From assembly GCA_963792075.1 (NCBI GenBank), contig CAWBUW010000007.1, positions 310,001 to 374,000 of the forward strand: a DNA stretch of 64,000 nucleotides, written 5' to 3'. The position numbers and the translations under genes were made by a program. Source of the stretch: CAWBUW01 sp963792075 (GTDB taxonomy: Bacteria; Chloroflexota; Anaerolineae; Anaerolineales; UBA4823). This document shows, piece after piece, positions 28,815 to 38,169 of this stretch. Under the pieces are notes generated by a model that worked only from the letters and a program-made list of their open reading frames with translations, did no database searches and had not been told where the DNA came from. Each line of letters begins with the position of its first letter. Positions within the stretch are counted from its first letter, which is position 1.

Positions 28815-29729
28815 CTAAATCGTCCAAAAAGCGAAGAGCAGTAAGTAAGCCGTGACGCCGAACGTGGCCATGGACGTTACCGAAAGCGCTTGCCAGTTGG
28901 GCCTGGCACCCTCCGCGATGCTGTGCATCAGCCAGATCTGGTACAGCCCAATTGGCAGCGCCAGCAGGCAGGGCAGGAAAACTCGACCCGGAAAACCCAG
29001 CAAAGGTGCTGCGCCGATCAGTAAGAAAGCGAACAGGATGAGGTAATTGTGCAGCATCATCCCGCGTTCCCAGCCCAGGCGTGTCATCACGGTGTTGCGC
29101 GCCTGTCTCAGATCGCTGGCATATCCCGGCAGGTTGAGAGCCAGCATCATGGCTAACTGCAAAGCTGTAAGCGGGAAAGTGGTCATCGCCAGCAAGCGAT
29201 GCAGCTCCCCATTCTGCAATAAAAACGCCAGGGTAGGCACCAGGTTGGCCACGAGCACCGAAGCGGTCAGCTCGCCATACCCTGATGTCACCAGGCGCAA
29301 CGGGGGGGTGGCATAGGACAAACAGCCAGCAAAGAGCAGCAGCAGCATGAGCAGGATGGAGAATACAAATCCCTCAGCCTGGAGCAGGAGCATAGTCAAA
29401 TAGGCGACCACGGTCAGGCAGGCCAGCCCCAACCAGAGTGCGATCGGGCGTGGCAATCCCTCGGGGCCGAGAGCACCGCTACTTTCAGCCAGGGGCGGAT
29501 AACCGCCAGATCGTTCGACCACCGGGAAGGTGAAGTAATCGGCCAGGTAATGTGTGCTTAACTGGAGCAGTGTGACCCAGGCCTGGCCCAGCAAGTACAC
29601 TTGCCAGTCGATCGTTGCACCCAGGTAGCGCGCTGCCCCAGTGCCCAGCGCATAGATCAAGGCGACACTGACCAGGAGGAGTGGGCGGGAGAGGCGCAGA
29701 TAAAGGCGAAGAGTCTGGAAAGGGGTCAT
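28815..29729 (-). CDS. UbiA-family prenyltransferase
   Basis: 304 residues, strongly hydrophobic with about eight or nine membrane helices. It would attach a prenyl chain to an aromatic acceptor such as dihydroxynaphthoate (MenA-like). The first Asp-rich motif is degenerate, STHYLADYF; the second is YASDLRQARNTVMTRLGWERG-like, split here by its Asp and Arg residues (start YASDLRQARNT). It lies between moeA and the DinB gene. Menaquinone or heme-type substrate cannot be told apart from sequence. Confidence 0.82.
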   Translation of the reverse strand: MTPFQTLRLYLRLSRPLLLVSVALIYALGTGAARYLGATIDWQVYLLGQAWVTLLQLSTHYLADYFTFPVVERSGGYPPLAESSGALGPEGLPRPIALWLGLACLTVVAYLTMLLLQAEGFVFSILLMLLLLFAGCLSYATPPLRLVTSGYGELTASVLVANLVPTLAFLLQNGELHRLLAMTTFPLTALQLAMMLALNLPGYASDLRQARNTVMTRLGWERGMMLHNYLILFAFLLIGAAPLLGFPGRVFLPCLLALPIGLYQIWLMHSIAEGARPNWQALSVTSMATFGVTAYLLLFAFWTI

Positions 29730-29760
29730 TGTTTATCAGGACAATCCATTGGGTGGGTGT

Positions 29761-30255
29761 TTACGCAGCGGCGGACGAATCCCCAGCTAGGCTGTGACGA
29801 ATTTCTCGTTGGTGGATCTGGTTATGACGATAGATGATCTTGATCATTTCAGCCAGCGAGGTGGTTCCCAAGAAGGGATGCCGTCCTTGTTTCTCTAGAT
29901 CTGCCGGGCTCAAGCTGGCAACCAAAGCAGCGGTCTTCTGCCGGCTCTCGTGAAAGCGTTCGAGCAGTTCCTGGATGGGAATGGCAGCCAGTTCAGCCAC
30001 TTTGCGCTCGTTATAAGCATTCAGGTTGAAATCTTGCGGGGTACCGGCCCCGCCGCCGTTGACATTTTCAACCAGCCGGCACAAGCTGAGCTCAGCCGCT
30101 ACGAAGTGGGACAAAACCTGCTGCACCGTCCACTGCGCGCCTTCGCTGTAGACTACCTTGTCCCAGTCTTCAGCCGGCAATTCTTGAAAGAAGGCGGAAG
30201 ATTTTTCGCCTTCGTGGATTAGCCTTTCGGCCAGGAAATGAGGGGTATCAGTCAT
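29761..30255 (-). CDS. DinB-superfamily protein
   Basis: 164 residues, predicted four-helix bundle. The metal-site His residues are visible at LSHFVAAE and RHNQIHQREI, the DinB/YfiT pattern. Such proteins are often metal-dependent thiol transferases, but the substrate is unknown. The ATG lies 6 nt after the rhodanese stop, so the two genes are co-transcribed. Confidence 0.85.
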   Translation of the reverse strand: MTDTPHFLAERLIHEGEKSSAFFQELPAEDWDKVVYSEGAQWTVQQVLSHFVAAELSLCRLVENVNGGGAGTPQDFNLNAYNERKVAELAAIPIQELLERFHESRQKTAALVASLSPADLEKQGRHPFLGTTSLAEMIKIIYRHNQIHQREIRHSLAGDSSAAA

Positions 30256-30261
30256 AGGGTT

Positions 30262-30708
30262 TTAGGGCTCAATGGGGTAGCCGGCATCTTGCCAAGCCTG
30301 TAAGCCACCCAGAATGGGGTTCACTTTTTTGAAGCCGACCTGAAGCAAGATGAGCGCTGCACGAGCGCTCGACTCTTCCGCCGGTCAGGTGCAGTATGTC
30401 AGGATCCAGGCATTTTTGGATAGTTCGTTCAGGCGATCAGGCAGTTCGTCGAGGGGGATGTTCAATGCACCGGGGATATGCGCCGAATCGTAAGAACCAG
30501 CAACGCGTACGTCTAGAAAGACAGCTTTACCGGACTTATAAGCCTGATAAGCGTCTTTCAGACTCACACGTTTTACATCGCTTGTGGATGTGGGGAGGGT
30601 TGGTGTGGATACCGGGATGCCCGTTATCAGCCAGATAACTGCAGCAGCTAGAATCAAGCCCCCCAGAGCCACGATGACCAGAGGAATCATGTTTCGGTTG
30701 TGTTTCAT
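30262..30708 (-). CDS. Membrane-anchored rhodanese, probable selenoprotein (Sec108 at in-frame UGA)
   Basis: 148 residues if the UGA at 30385-30387 is read as selenocysteine. Residues 8-30 form a membrane anchor or signal, and the rhodanese domain follows (VFLDVRVAGSYDSAHIPGA). The active region reads TYCTUPAEESSARAAL; related rhodaneses have a second Cys in this Cys-x-Cys-Pro position, replaced here by UGA. After the UGA the frame runs through normal rhodanese sequence (VGFKKVNPILGGLQAW, then AGYPIEP) to a TAA at 30262. A 7-bp hairpin follows 14 nt after the UGA. The ATG at 30708 has TATAAT 6 nt upstream, so the mRNA may be leaderless. It is co-transcribed with the DinB gene. Alternatives are a nonsense mutation or base error. 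Confidence 0.75.
30352..30370 (-). promoter_or_regulatory. SECIS-like hairpin after the rhodanese UGA
   Basis: On the mRNA strand, GAGCGCU and AGCGCUC form a perfect 7-bp stem with the 5-nt loop CGUGC. The stem starts 14 nt and the loop 21 nt after the UGA, and the loop has G as its second base. These fit the published bacterial SECIS pattern (loop 16-37 nt after UGA, G among the first two loop bases). An AAGA/UCUU pairing may extend the base of the stem. Confidence 0.65.
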
Positions 30709-30714
30709 AGACGT

Positions 30715-30720
30715 ATTATA
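30715..30720 (-). promoter_or_regulatory. -10 hexamer of the rhodanese gene, probable leaderless transcript
   Basis: TATAAT on the minus strand ends 6 nt before the ATG at 30708. The predicted transcription start coincides with the start codon. No strong -35 hexamer is seen. Confidence 0.55.
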
Positions 30721-30869
30721 CTCGCATGAATTGATCTACTCGCGGGGAAAAGGAAAAAGCGCAGATTTGTTTTACATTGTGCCGGTCACCGTAGTGCGTT
30801 TTCTGGCATATAATAGATCATATCGCCTAATTGGACGATGCCTGCCCGCCTACACCCCCAGGAGGAACG

Positions 30870-31820
30870 ATGAACGAAATCCAGGAATTTGCCCAACGCA
30901 TTACTGACAATGTGGAAAAAGTAATTGTTGGCAAGCGTTCGGTGATCGACCTTTTCATGGTGGCGCTGTTATGCGAAGGGCATGTCTTGATCGAAGACGT
31001 TCCGGGGACCGGCAAAACGATGTTGGCCCGGGCCGTGGCTGCCTCGATGGGTGGCGCATTCAAACGGCTGCAATGCACGCCGGACTTGCTGCCGAACGAT
31101 GTGACTGGCGTTTCGGTGTACAACCAACAAAGCAGGGAATTTGAGTTCCGGCCTGGACCAGTCTTCGTCAACATTTTACTGGCTGACGAAATCAACAGAG
31201 CTACGCCGCGCACGCAGTCCGCGCTGCTGGAGGCCATGCAAGAACAACAGGTGACGGTGGACGGGGCAACGCGTGCGCTGCCACGGCCCTTCCTGGTAAT
31301 CGCCACGCAGAACCCGATTGAATTCGAGGGGACTTTCATCTTGCCCGAAGCGCAGCTTGATCGTTTCTTGATGCGCATTTCGGTAGGCTACCCTACACCC
31401 GGTGAAGAGAAGGTGATCCTGGTCAACTTACAGCGCGAACACCCGATCAACCATGTCCAACAGGTAGTCGACGGCGCCCAACTGCCTGCGCTGCAGCGCC
31501 AGGTGTGGGAAGTGCATGTAGACGACTCGCTGAAAGATTACATCCTGCGCCTGGTGACTGCCACGCGCGGCCACCCTGAGCTGGCGCTGGGCGGCAGCCC
31601 GCGCGCCAGCCTGGCTCTGTTCAAGGCGGCCCAAGGGTTGGCGGCGCTGCGAGGGCGTGACCATGTCCTGCCGGATGATATTAAAGCGCTGGTGCTGCCT
31701 ACTCTGGCGCACCGCTTGATCGTGCGTCCAGAATCCGCGCTGCGCGGGCGCAGCAGCGAGTTGATCATCCAGGATTTGCTCAAGAATACCGCGCTGGACC
31801 TGGGCAGCGCAGCCGCCTGA
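30870..31820 (+). CDS. MoxR-family AAA+ ATPase (first copy)
   Basis: 316 residues. MoxR proteins are chaperone-like AAA+ ATPases that work with VWA and DUF58 partners. Walker A GTGKTML in VLIEDVPGTGKTML, Walker B ILLADEINRA, sensor ATQNPIEFEGT and an arginine-rich lid. AGGAGG lies directly before the ATG at 30870; an earlier start at 30831 was rejected. TATAAT at about 30810 is a candidate -10. Heads a run with DUF58, DUF4129 and histone-deacetylase-like genes. Confidence 0.93.
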   Translation: MNEIQEFAQRITDNVEKVIVGKRSVIDLFMVALLCEGHVLIEDVPGTGKTMLARAVAASMGGAFKRLQCTPDLLPNDVTGVSVYNQQSREFEFRPGPVFVNILLADEINRATPRTQSALLEAMQEQQVTVDGATRALPRPFLVIATQNPIEFEGTFILPEAQLDRFLMRISVGYPTPGEEKVILVNLQREHPINHVQQVVDGAQLPALQRQVWEVHVDDSLKDYILRLVTATRGHPELALGGSPRASLALFKAAQGLAALRGRDHVLPDDIKALVLPTLAHRLIVRPESALRGRSSELIIQDLLKNTALDLGSAAA

Positions 31821-31823
31821 GGC

Positions 31824-33170
31824 ATGCTCGAAGATTTTGCCCTGATCTTTATCTTGATCCTTGCAGCCGCATCTATCTTCCGGGACGATGCGATCTTTAC
31901 TTTGCTTTACCTGATGGCAGGAGTTTTTCTTGCAGGGCGTTGGTGGAGCCGGCGCGGCCTCGAGACGCTGCACAGCCAGCGATCCTTCCCACAGCGCGTC
32001 TTCCTGGGCGAGGACATCCCCGTAAAGATTGAAGTCCAACAGCGAGGTTGGCTCCCGTTGGTCTGGCTGCGCCTGCAAGACCACCTGCCGCCAGGTCTGG
32101 GATGGAATGGGACCTCTCGCCAGGTGGTCAGCCTGGCGCCCAGGGGCCATGCCTCGTTGCACTACCAGATCTACGCCTCCCGCAGGGGATATTATCGCCT
32201 GGGACCGCTGCGCATGTCGAGCGGGGATCCGTTTGGGATTTCTGGCGATTTCAGCCGCGAGGATAATGTGCAAGCTTTGATCATTTATCCCCGCGTGATC
32301 CTGTTAAGCAGCTTCAAGCTGCCTTCGCATTCACCGATGGGCGCATTGAAGCACCATCTGCCGATCTATGAAGACCCCACCCGGGTATTGAGCAAACGGG
32401 ATTATGTCGCCGGGGACTCGCTGCGCCGGATCGATTGGAAGTCCAGTGCAGCCGTGGGGCGGCTGCAGGTAAAGCAGTACGAGCCTTCGATCTCCCTGGA
32501 GACGATGCTGCTGTTGAACCTTAATGCTTTGGAGTATGACGTGCACGCTCGTTATGACGCGCCTGAATTGGGGATCGTGGTGGCAGCTTCCATTGCCAAT
32601 TGGGTGGTGTCACGCCAACAGGCGATAGGGTTGTGCACGAACGGGTTGGACCCACTTGGCGCTGAGGGAACCTTTGATGAAATGCCAGCAGCAGTAATGG
32701 CGGCAGACAACATGACTGTAATCAGAGCAGCCGCGGGTGCCGCGGTTGAGCCTGTACTGGCGCGCCCGTTGAGCCTGGGCAAAGGGCAACAGCATTTGAT
32801 GCGCCTGTTAGAAACGCTGGCCCGCATCGAGACCGCTACGGAAAGCAAGCACTTGCTTACCTTCCTGGAGCTGGTGCACCAGCAGCGAGCACATCTGCCC
32901 TGGGGGGCGACCTTCGTATTGATTACCGGGAGTGTGGACGATGCCTTGTTCAACGAGATTTTCCAGGCACGCCGAGCAGGACTGATCCCGGTGCTCATTC
33001 TGGTAGGGAATGTGCCAGGAGTACAAGCCACACGGAATAAAGCCGAGTTCTTTAACATTTCATTTCACCACGTGCTTAATGAACTGGCCCTGGATCAATG
33101 GCGCACAGCGGCGCATGGGTTCCGCCAGCCCAACCTCTCCAGCCAACCCGGATTGGGGAGAACCCAGTGA
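31824..33170 (+). CDS. DUF58 protein (first copy)
   Basis: 448 residues with N-terminal hydrophobic helices (about 5-40) and the DUF58 signature in the middle (RDYVAGDSLRRIDWKSSA). DUF58 proteins resemble VWA folds and pair with MoxR ATPases. It starts 3 bp after the moxR stop and overlaps the next gene. It is larger than the second DUF58 protein (294 residues), which lacks the membrane part. Confidence 0.88.
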   Translation: MLEDFALIFILILAAASIFRDDAIFTLLYLMAGVFLAGRWWSRRGLETLHSQRSFPQRVFLGEDIPVKIEVQQRGWLPLVWLRLQDHLPPGLGWNGTSRQVVSLAPRGHASLHYQIYASRRGYYRLGPLRMSSGDPFGISGDFSREDNVQALIIYPRVILLSSFKLPSHSPMGALKHHLPIYEDPTRVLSKRDYVAGDSLRRIDWKSSAAVGRLQVKQYEPSISLETMLLLNLNALEYDVHARYDAPELGIVVAASIANWVVSRQQAIGLCTNGLDPLGAEGTFDEMPAAVMAADNMTVIRAAAGAAVEPVLARPLSLGKGQQHLMRLLETLARIETATESKHLLTFLELVHQQRAHLPWGATFVLITGSVDDALFNEIFQARRAGLIPVLILVGNVPGVQATRNKAEFFNISFHHVLNELALDQWRTAAHGFRQPNLSSQPGLGRTQ

Positions 33171-34777
33171 AAAAAACGCTGGACTTGCGCTTATTAGAAG
33201 GCTTTATCACCAATGAGAGGTTAACCCTGCTTTTCGGCCGCGTTCTGGTGGTCGGGCTGATGGTGTGCCTGGCGGTCGGGGTGAAGTCCATTGCAGAGCA
33301 GGTATTCAACACCTGGAATGGGTGGTACCTGCCCTGGCTGGTGGGGCTGGTCACGCTGGAAGCGGCGTATACTTCCGGACAGGTACGCCGAGCCGGAGAA
33401 TTGGAAATATCTGTACCAGTCTACCGGGCGGTGGAATTGGTAGTGATCCTGGTACTGCTCAAGGTCTTTTTCTATACACAGCAAGGCTGGGGAAGGCTGT
33501 GGAGTGACCTGGCTGCGATCGGCCCAGGTTTGTTCGCGCAAGTCTTCGATACGGCATATATCGTCACGGCCGCCATGCTGCTAGGGCTGTGGGTGCTGGC
33601 TAGCTGGATCATCAACGACCTGTACGAGATCGAGGCAGCCGTGGCATTGTTGGACGCGGAAGGATATGAGGAATACTTCACCAACTGCGCAGCCATCCGC
33701 AAAGACCTTGCCTCCCGACTGTTTGGGGTCGGGTTGGTCCTGGTGGCTATTTCCGGGCTGGTGCGTGCAGATATGCTCTCGATAGGGAATGCCCCTTCTG
33801 AATTCCATGCCTGGTACGCGCTGGCTTATTTCACCATTTTGGTCCTGTTGTTGGGTCAAACTTATTTTTCTACGCTGCGCGCCGGTTGGGCCTGGGAGCG
33901 TATCCCCATTGATAAACGCATTGCCGGGCAATGGTTGTCCTCTGGCCTGCTGATGCTGCTGCTGCTGGGAATTGTGGTCAGCATGCTGCCCACACGCTAT
34001 TCCCTTGGATTTTTGGAAACCCTGGGTTATGTTTTGCGGGTTGTGATCAGTGCGGTAGTCGCCTCAGTCTTTTTATTGATCATGGCGCTCAATTTTGTGC
34101 TGGCCTGGATCATTTCGTTGTTCATGAAACAGCAAGAATCGCCGACTTTACCGGCGGTGGAAAAGATCCCGGCGTACCAACTGACAGCCAACCTGCCGCC
34201 TGGCGCCAGCAGCACCCAAATGCTGCAGTCCCTGGTGTTTTGGGGATTCTTATTGTTGGTGGTCTGTTTTGCTTTTTACCAATACCTGCGCCAGAACCAG
34301 GTCCTTTGGAAGAAGCTGCAGCAGTTCGGGTTCTGGCAAGGACTGGGGAAGCTGTGGGGTTGGATGCGCGCCTGGATGAAGATTGTGAGCGTCCAGGCAG
34401 GGGAGGCAGTCCAGGCCGGACTGCAGCGACTGCGCATCGCCCGCGGAGTAGCTCGCAGCAGCCAGCCCTTCCGCTTTTTGAACCTTAACCGTTTATCACC
34501 GCGCCAACGGGTGTTATTTTTCTACCTGGCGCTGGTGCAGCGTGGGGAGGAGGCAGGCATCCCGCGCCGGCCAGGCCAGACGCCGCTGGAATATGAACAG
34601 ACTTTGTGCGAACATTTTCTGCAGGCTGAGAAGCCCCCAGACCAGGCCTCGCTTGACGCTCTAACCAAGTCCTTCCTGGAAGCACGTTACAGCCAACATC
34701 CGATCAGTGTCACCCAAGCCAGCCAGGTAAAAACTGCCTGGGACCGCCTGCGCCAGGTCTTGCGAGGTAAAAAATGA
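33167..34777 (+). CDS. Multi-pass membrane protein with DUF4129 C-terminal domain
   Basis: About 536 residues. Seven or more hydrophobic helices fill residues 20-380, followed by a cytoplasmic helical segment and a C-terminal DUF4129 domain (PRQRVLFFYLALVQRGEEAG, then RPGQTPLEYE). DUF4129 usually accompanies transglutaminase-like proteins in MoxR/DUF58 operons; here no transglutaminase domain is visible. The GTG start at 33167 overlaps the DUF58 stop; a longer start at 33098 lies inside DUF58. Confidence 0.82.
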   Translation: MKKTLDLRLLEGFITNERLTLLFGRVLVVGLMVCLAVGVKSIAEQVFNTWNGWYLPWLVGLVTLEAAYTSGQVRRAGELEISVPVYRAVELVVILVLLKVFFYTQQGWGRLWSDLAAIGPGLFAQVFDTAYIVTAAMLLGLWVLASWIINDLYEIEAAVALLDAEGYEEYFTNCAAIRKDLASRLFGVGLVLVAISGLVRADMLSIGNAPSEFHAWYALAYFTILVLLLGQTYFSTLRAGWAWERIPIDKRIAGQWLSSGLLMLLLLGIVVSMLPTRYSLGFLETLGYVLRVVISAVVASVFLLIMALNFVLAWIISLFMKQQESPTLPAVEKIPAYQLTANLPPGASSTQMLQSLVFWGFLLLVVCFAFYQYLRQNQVLWKKLQQFGFWQGLGKLWGWMRAWMKIVSVQAGEAVQAGLQRLRIARGVARSSQPFRFLNLNRLSPRQRVLFFYLALVQRGEEAGIPRRPGQTPLEYEQTLCEHFLQAEKPPDQASLDALTKSFLEARYSQHPISVTQASQVKTAWDRLRQVLRGKK

Positions 34778-35808
34778 GCGAAATGGCTGACCTAGCTTAT
34801 TTCTATCCCGAGGGGCACGCGGCCCACGCACGGCGGGGACACCCCGAAAGCCCCGAAAGGGTTGAAAGCATTGTGACGGCCCTGCGGCAAGGCGGCTGGC
34901 TGGAGCGCTGCATGCCTCTCCCTGCACAGGAGGTGCCGCGGGCGTTGCTGGAGCACATTCACCGGCCGGTCTATTTGAACCTGCTGGAAATGGCCTGTCG
35001 GCGTGGCAACGGCTCTTTGGATGCCGATACCTATATTACCTCCGCATCCTGGACGCTGGCGCTGCAGGCTGCCGGGGGCGCGCTGGCGGTGGCGCAGTCC
35101 GTCTGGCAGAACGCGGCACGGCGAGGCTTCGCGCTGACACGCCCACCGGGCCACCATGCGCGGCCCGGGCAGGGCATGGGATTCTGTTTGCTGAACAATA
35201 TTGCCCTGGCCGCAGAAAGCGTACTGCTGGCAGGCGCCCGCCGCGTGGCAATTGTGGACCTGGACCTGCACCACGGGAATGGAACCCAGGAAGCCTTCTG
35301 GCAGCGAGACGACGTATTTTATCTCTCCACGCACCAGCAGCCGCTCTTTCCAGGCAGCGGGGACCTGGAAGAAACCGGCGCGGGACCTGGAGTGGGTTAT
35401 ACTGCCAATTTTCCGCTCCCGCCCGGCTCAGGCGACCAGGCTTTCCAGCAGGTGATGGATACATTGATCCTGCCCCTGCTGGATCGCTACCAGCCAGAGA
35501 TGGTATTGGTGAGTTATGGATTCGACCCGCATTGGCGAGACCCACTGGGCGGCTTGCTGCTTTCGGCGGATGTATACGGCCGGTTGATCGAAAAACTGAC
35601 AGGCTGGACCGACCAGCATTCCGCGGGAAAAATCGCGCTTTTTCTGGAAGGTGGGTACGACCTGGATGCAGCCCAGGCCTGTTCGCTGGCGGTCGTCGCC
35701 GCGCTGCTCGGCGAGCCGTGGCAAGACCCATTAGGTCCCTCGCCTTTTCCCGAATCGCAGGATTGGCAGCAAACCGTCAGCCTTGCCCGGCAGATGTGGT
35801 CTCTTTGA
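34774..35808 (+). CDS. Histone-deacetylase-superfamily hydrolase
   Basis: 344 residues. Zinc-dependent amidohydrolase of the class II HDAC / acetoin-utilisation / acetylpolyamine type. Motifs: GHPESPERV, RPPGHHARPGQGMGFCLLNN (catalytic His pair), DLDLHHGNGTQ (zinc ligands Asp and His), STHQ, SYGFDPH and EGGYDL. Overlaps the DUF4129 gene by 4 nt (ATGA). Its 3' end overlaps the convergent GAF kinase gene by 32 bp. The substrate is unknown. Confidence 0.93.
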   Translation: MSEMADLAYFYPEGHAAHARRGHPESPERVESIVTALRQGGWLERCMPLPAQEVPRALLEHIHRPVYLNLLEMACRRGNGSLDADTYITSASWTLALQAAGGALAVAQSVWQNAARRGFALTRPPGHHARPGQGMGFCLLNNIALAAESVLLAGARRVAIVDLDLHHGNGTQEAFWQRDDVFYLSTHQQPLFPGSGDLEETGAGPGVGYTANFPLPPGSGDQAFQQVMDTLILPLLDRYQPEMVLVSYGFDPHWRDPLGGLLLSADVYGRLIEKLTGWTDQHSAGKIALFLEGGYDLDAAQACSLAVVAALLGEPWQDPLGPSPFPESQDWQQTVSLARQMWSL

Positions 35809-38125
35809 TCCAGAGGGGCAAGGTGACTGTAAACGTGCTCCCTAAGTCCACCTCGCTCTCCACATGCACTGATCCACCATGCGCCTCGGTAATCTCTTTG
35901 ACCAGGGATAACCCCAGGCCGGTGCCGCCATATCGCCGCTTGGTGCTGCCATCTGCCTGGTAAAAACGCTCAAATATCCTGTCCAGCTTCTCGGCGGGGA
36001 TGCCAATGCCGTTGTCTTGGATCTGAAACAAGACCTGTTCCTTATTTTTCTTCAGGCTGATGTGGATATTCCCCTGCGCAGGTGTGAATTTAAGCGCATT
36101 ATGGACCAGGTTATCGAAAACGCGCATTAAATGCGCCGCTGTGCCCCGGACGTAAATGGGGCCAGGTTCCAGGTCTACAAGCAAAGATACCTGCGCCTGG
36201 GTGGCTGCGGGGGAGAAATCGGCCACAAGGCGTTGGACGAGCTCGTTCAGATTGATGGTTTCCTGGCGTAAATCCAGGGCTTCAGCTTCCAGTATCGCTA
36301 CCAGGTCATCTACCAGCTTGATCAAGTAATTGTTGCGCCGGTTGAGCACAGCCAGCGCATCACGTTGCTCAGAGGCCAGCTCACCTAGCTCGCCCCGTTC
36401 AAGCAGCTCGATATAACCGCGCTCGATGGCCAGCGGGGTACGCAGTTCGTGGGACACATTTTGGATGAATTCATTTTTCAGGCGCACTAACTCATCGCGC
36501 TGCGCCAGTTCGGTGGTCAGTGTCTGAGTTTGCTGCCTGGCTGCACTATAAACATTTGCGTTGGACATGGCGATCGCAGCCTGGTCAGCTAACAATTCGA
36601 GGACGTGCAGCTCATTCTTCTCGAAGACATGCGGCCCATCGGAAAAAGAGAGGTTCATCACCCCGATCACGCTGTCTCCATGTCGCAGAGGCAGCCCAAT
36701 CACTGCGCCATTCCAGGAGCGGTCGGTAAAGAGGGGATGTTTGCTCGTATCGCCCACGGCAATCCCTTTACCGGTGCGGGCGACGGTATACGTGAGACCC
36801 TGCGGATTGGGATGGTCAAAGGGCTGGAGCTCCTCACCCGATGCCCAGATTGCGGTTCCGAAGGTTAACTGCTTACCGTCATACAGGAAAATATGTGCGG
36901 TATGGGCCTTGACCAGTTGGAGGGCCTGTTCCAGGATAGCGTGGAGCACGGCCTGCAAGTCCAGGGATGAGGTCACTTGCAAGCTGGCCATACGCAGTGC
37001 TTCCAATTCCGCCGCTCGCCGTTCGGCTGCGTGGAACAAGCGCATATTCTCGATGCTGGAGGCCAGGAGACCGGCCACGGTCGTTAACAGGCGCTGATCC
37101 AGTTCGGTGAAATGGTCGATCTTGTCGCTTTCCGCGTTGATCACACCGATCAACCGGTCGCCGCTGCGGATCGGGAGGCACAATTCAGAGCGAACTTTCG
37201 GATCGGCGGACAAGTACTGCGGATGCTGATCCACATCTTTAACAAGGCAAGGCTGGCCAGTCTGGGCCACCATGCCAACGATGCCTACACCCATAAGCAT
37301 GGGATCATGGGGGATTTGGATGTCTTCCTGGTAGGATGGGTGATAGCGTAGCGTCTGGCTGGCCTCATCCAAAAGCAGCACGCCAAAATTATATGGGCCA
37401 AGCGCAGCGTAAATGATCTGCGTAGCCCGGGTGATCAAGGCATCCTCGTCGGTCAACCCTGAAGCAGCGCTGGCGACGGCATGTACGACGCCCAGCTCCC
37501 CCAACTGGCGTTTTGTTGCTTCAAAGAGGCGGGCATTTTCGATGGCGATGGCGAGTTGGTCTGCCAGGGTCTGTAAAATACGAATATCTTCTTCGCCAAA
37601 AGCATGCGAAGCCTTGCTTTGTACATCCAGAGCGCCGATTACCAGGGACCCGGCTTTTAAAGGCAGGGCCAGCTCGGAGCGAGTCCCAGGAAGCAGAGGA
37701 TTTTTTAAGTGGAACTGATCCGCGCCTACATCGTGTGCTACACGGTGCTGGCCGGAAGCAGTCACGAAGCCAACCATGCCTTCAGCGCCCACTTTCAAAC
37801 GATGCCCCGCGTGGATCATGCGCTGGCCGGCTTCACCGGTGGCAGATTTGAGCACGGCGTATTCCCGGTTTTCGTCGATCAAGTAGATGCCGGCATAATA
37901 AAAGCCGAAGCGGTCACCCACCAGGTTGACCACGCGATCCAAAGTTACGCCCACCTCGCTCAACGCAGCGGTATCACGTGCCACTTCAGCAGCCAACAGC
38001 AATTGGCTGATGCGGCGTTCCATCTCGCCGAACGGAGTTGGCCGGGTGCGGAGATCATCTGCTGGTGTCGGCGCGCTGCCAACAGGGGGAGAGGGACGTA
38101 ACAAATGCAGCAGGCGAGAAAACAT
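35777..38125 (-). CDS. Triple-GAF sensor histidine kinase
   Basis: 782 residues, no membrane segment. Three GAF domains at about 65-205, 215-370 and 385-530, then a kinase core with phospho-His in FIQNVSHELRTPLA, DNLVHNALKFTP, DNGIGIPAEKLD, FERFYQADGST and GTGLGLSLVK. GAF domains sense small ligands or redox state. No response-regulator gene is adjacent. TACAAT lies 7 nt before the ATG at 38125, and no ribosome site is visible, so the mRNA may be leaderless. Its 3' end overlaps the convergent HDAC-like gene. Confidence 0.92.
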   Translation of the reverse strand: MFSRLLHLLRPSPPVGSAPTPADDLRTRPTPFGEMERRISQLLLAAEVARDTAALSEVGVTLDRVVNLVGDRFGFYYAGIYLIDENREYAVLKSATGEAGQRMIHAGHRLKVGAEGMVGFVTASGQHRVAHDVGADQFHLKNPLLPGTRSELALPLKAGSLVIGALDVQSKASHAFGEEDIRILQTLADQLAIAIENARLFEATKRQLGELGVVHAVASAASGLTDEDALITRATQIIYAALGPYNFGVLLLDEASQTLRYHPSYQEDIQIPHDPMLMGVGIVGMVAQTGQPCLVKDVDQHPQYLSADPKVRSELCLPIRSGDRLIGVINAESDKIDHFTELDQRLLTTVAGLLASSIENMRLFHAAERRAAELEALRMASLQVTSSLDLQAVLHAILEQALQLVKAHTAHIFLYDGKQLTFGTAIWASGEELQPFDHPNPQGLTYTVARTGKGIAVGDTSKHPLFTDRSWNGAVIGLPLRHGDSVIGVMNLSFSDGPHVFEKNELHVLELLADQAAIAMSNANVYSAARQQTQTLTTELAQRDELVRLKNEFIQNVSHELRTPLAIERGYIELLERGELGELASEQRDALAVLNRRNNYLIKLVDDLVAILEAEALDLRQETINLNELVQRLVADFSPAATQAQVSLLVDLEPGPIYVRGTAAHLMRVFDNLVHNALKFTPAQGNIHISLKKNKEQVLFQIQDNGIGIPAEKLDRIFERFYQADGSTKRRYGGTGLGLSLVKEITEAHGGSVHVESEVDLGSTFTVTLPLWIKETTSAGQG

Positions 38126-38132
38126 ATGGATG

Positions 38133-38138
38133 ATTGTA
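38133..38138 (-). promoter_or_regulatory. -10 hexamer of the GAF kinase gene, probable leaderless transcript
   Basis: TACAAT on the minus strand ends 7 nt before the ATG at 38125. It implies that the kinase gene has its own promoter and is not simply the tail of the upstream VWA operon. Confidence 0.5.
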
Positions 38139-38169
38139 CTAGTTTTTATTGAAATCAGGGGTATTTTGG

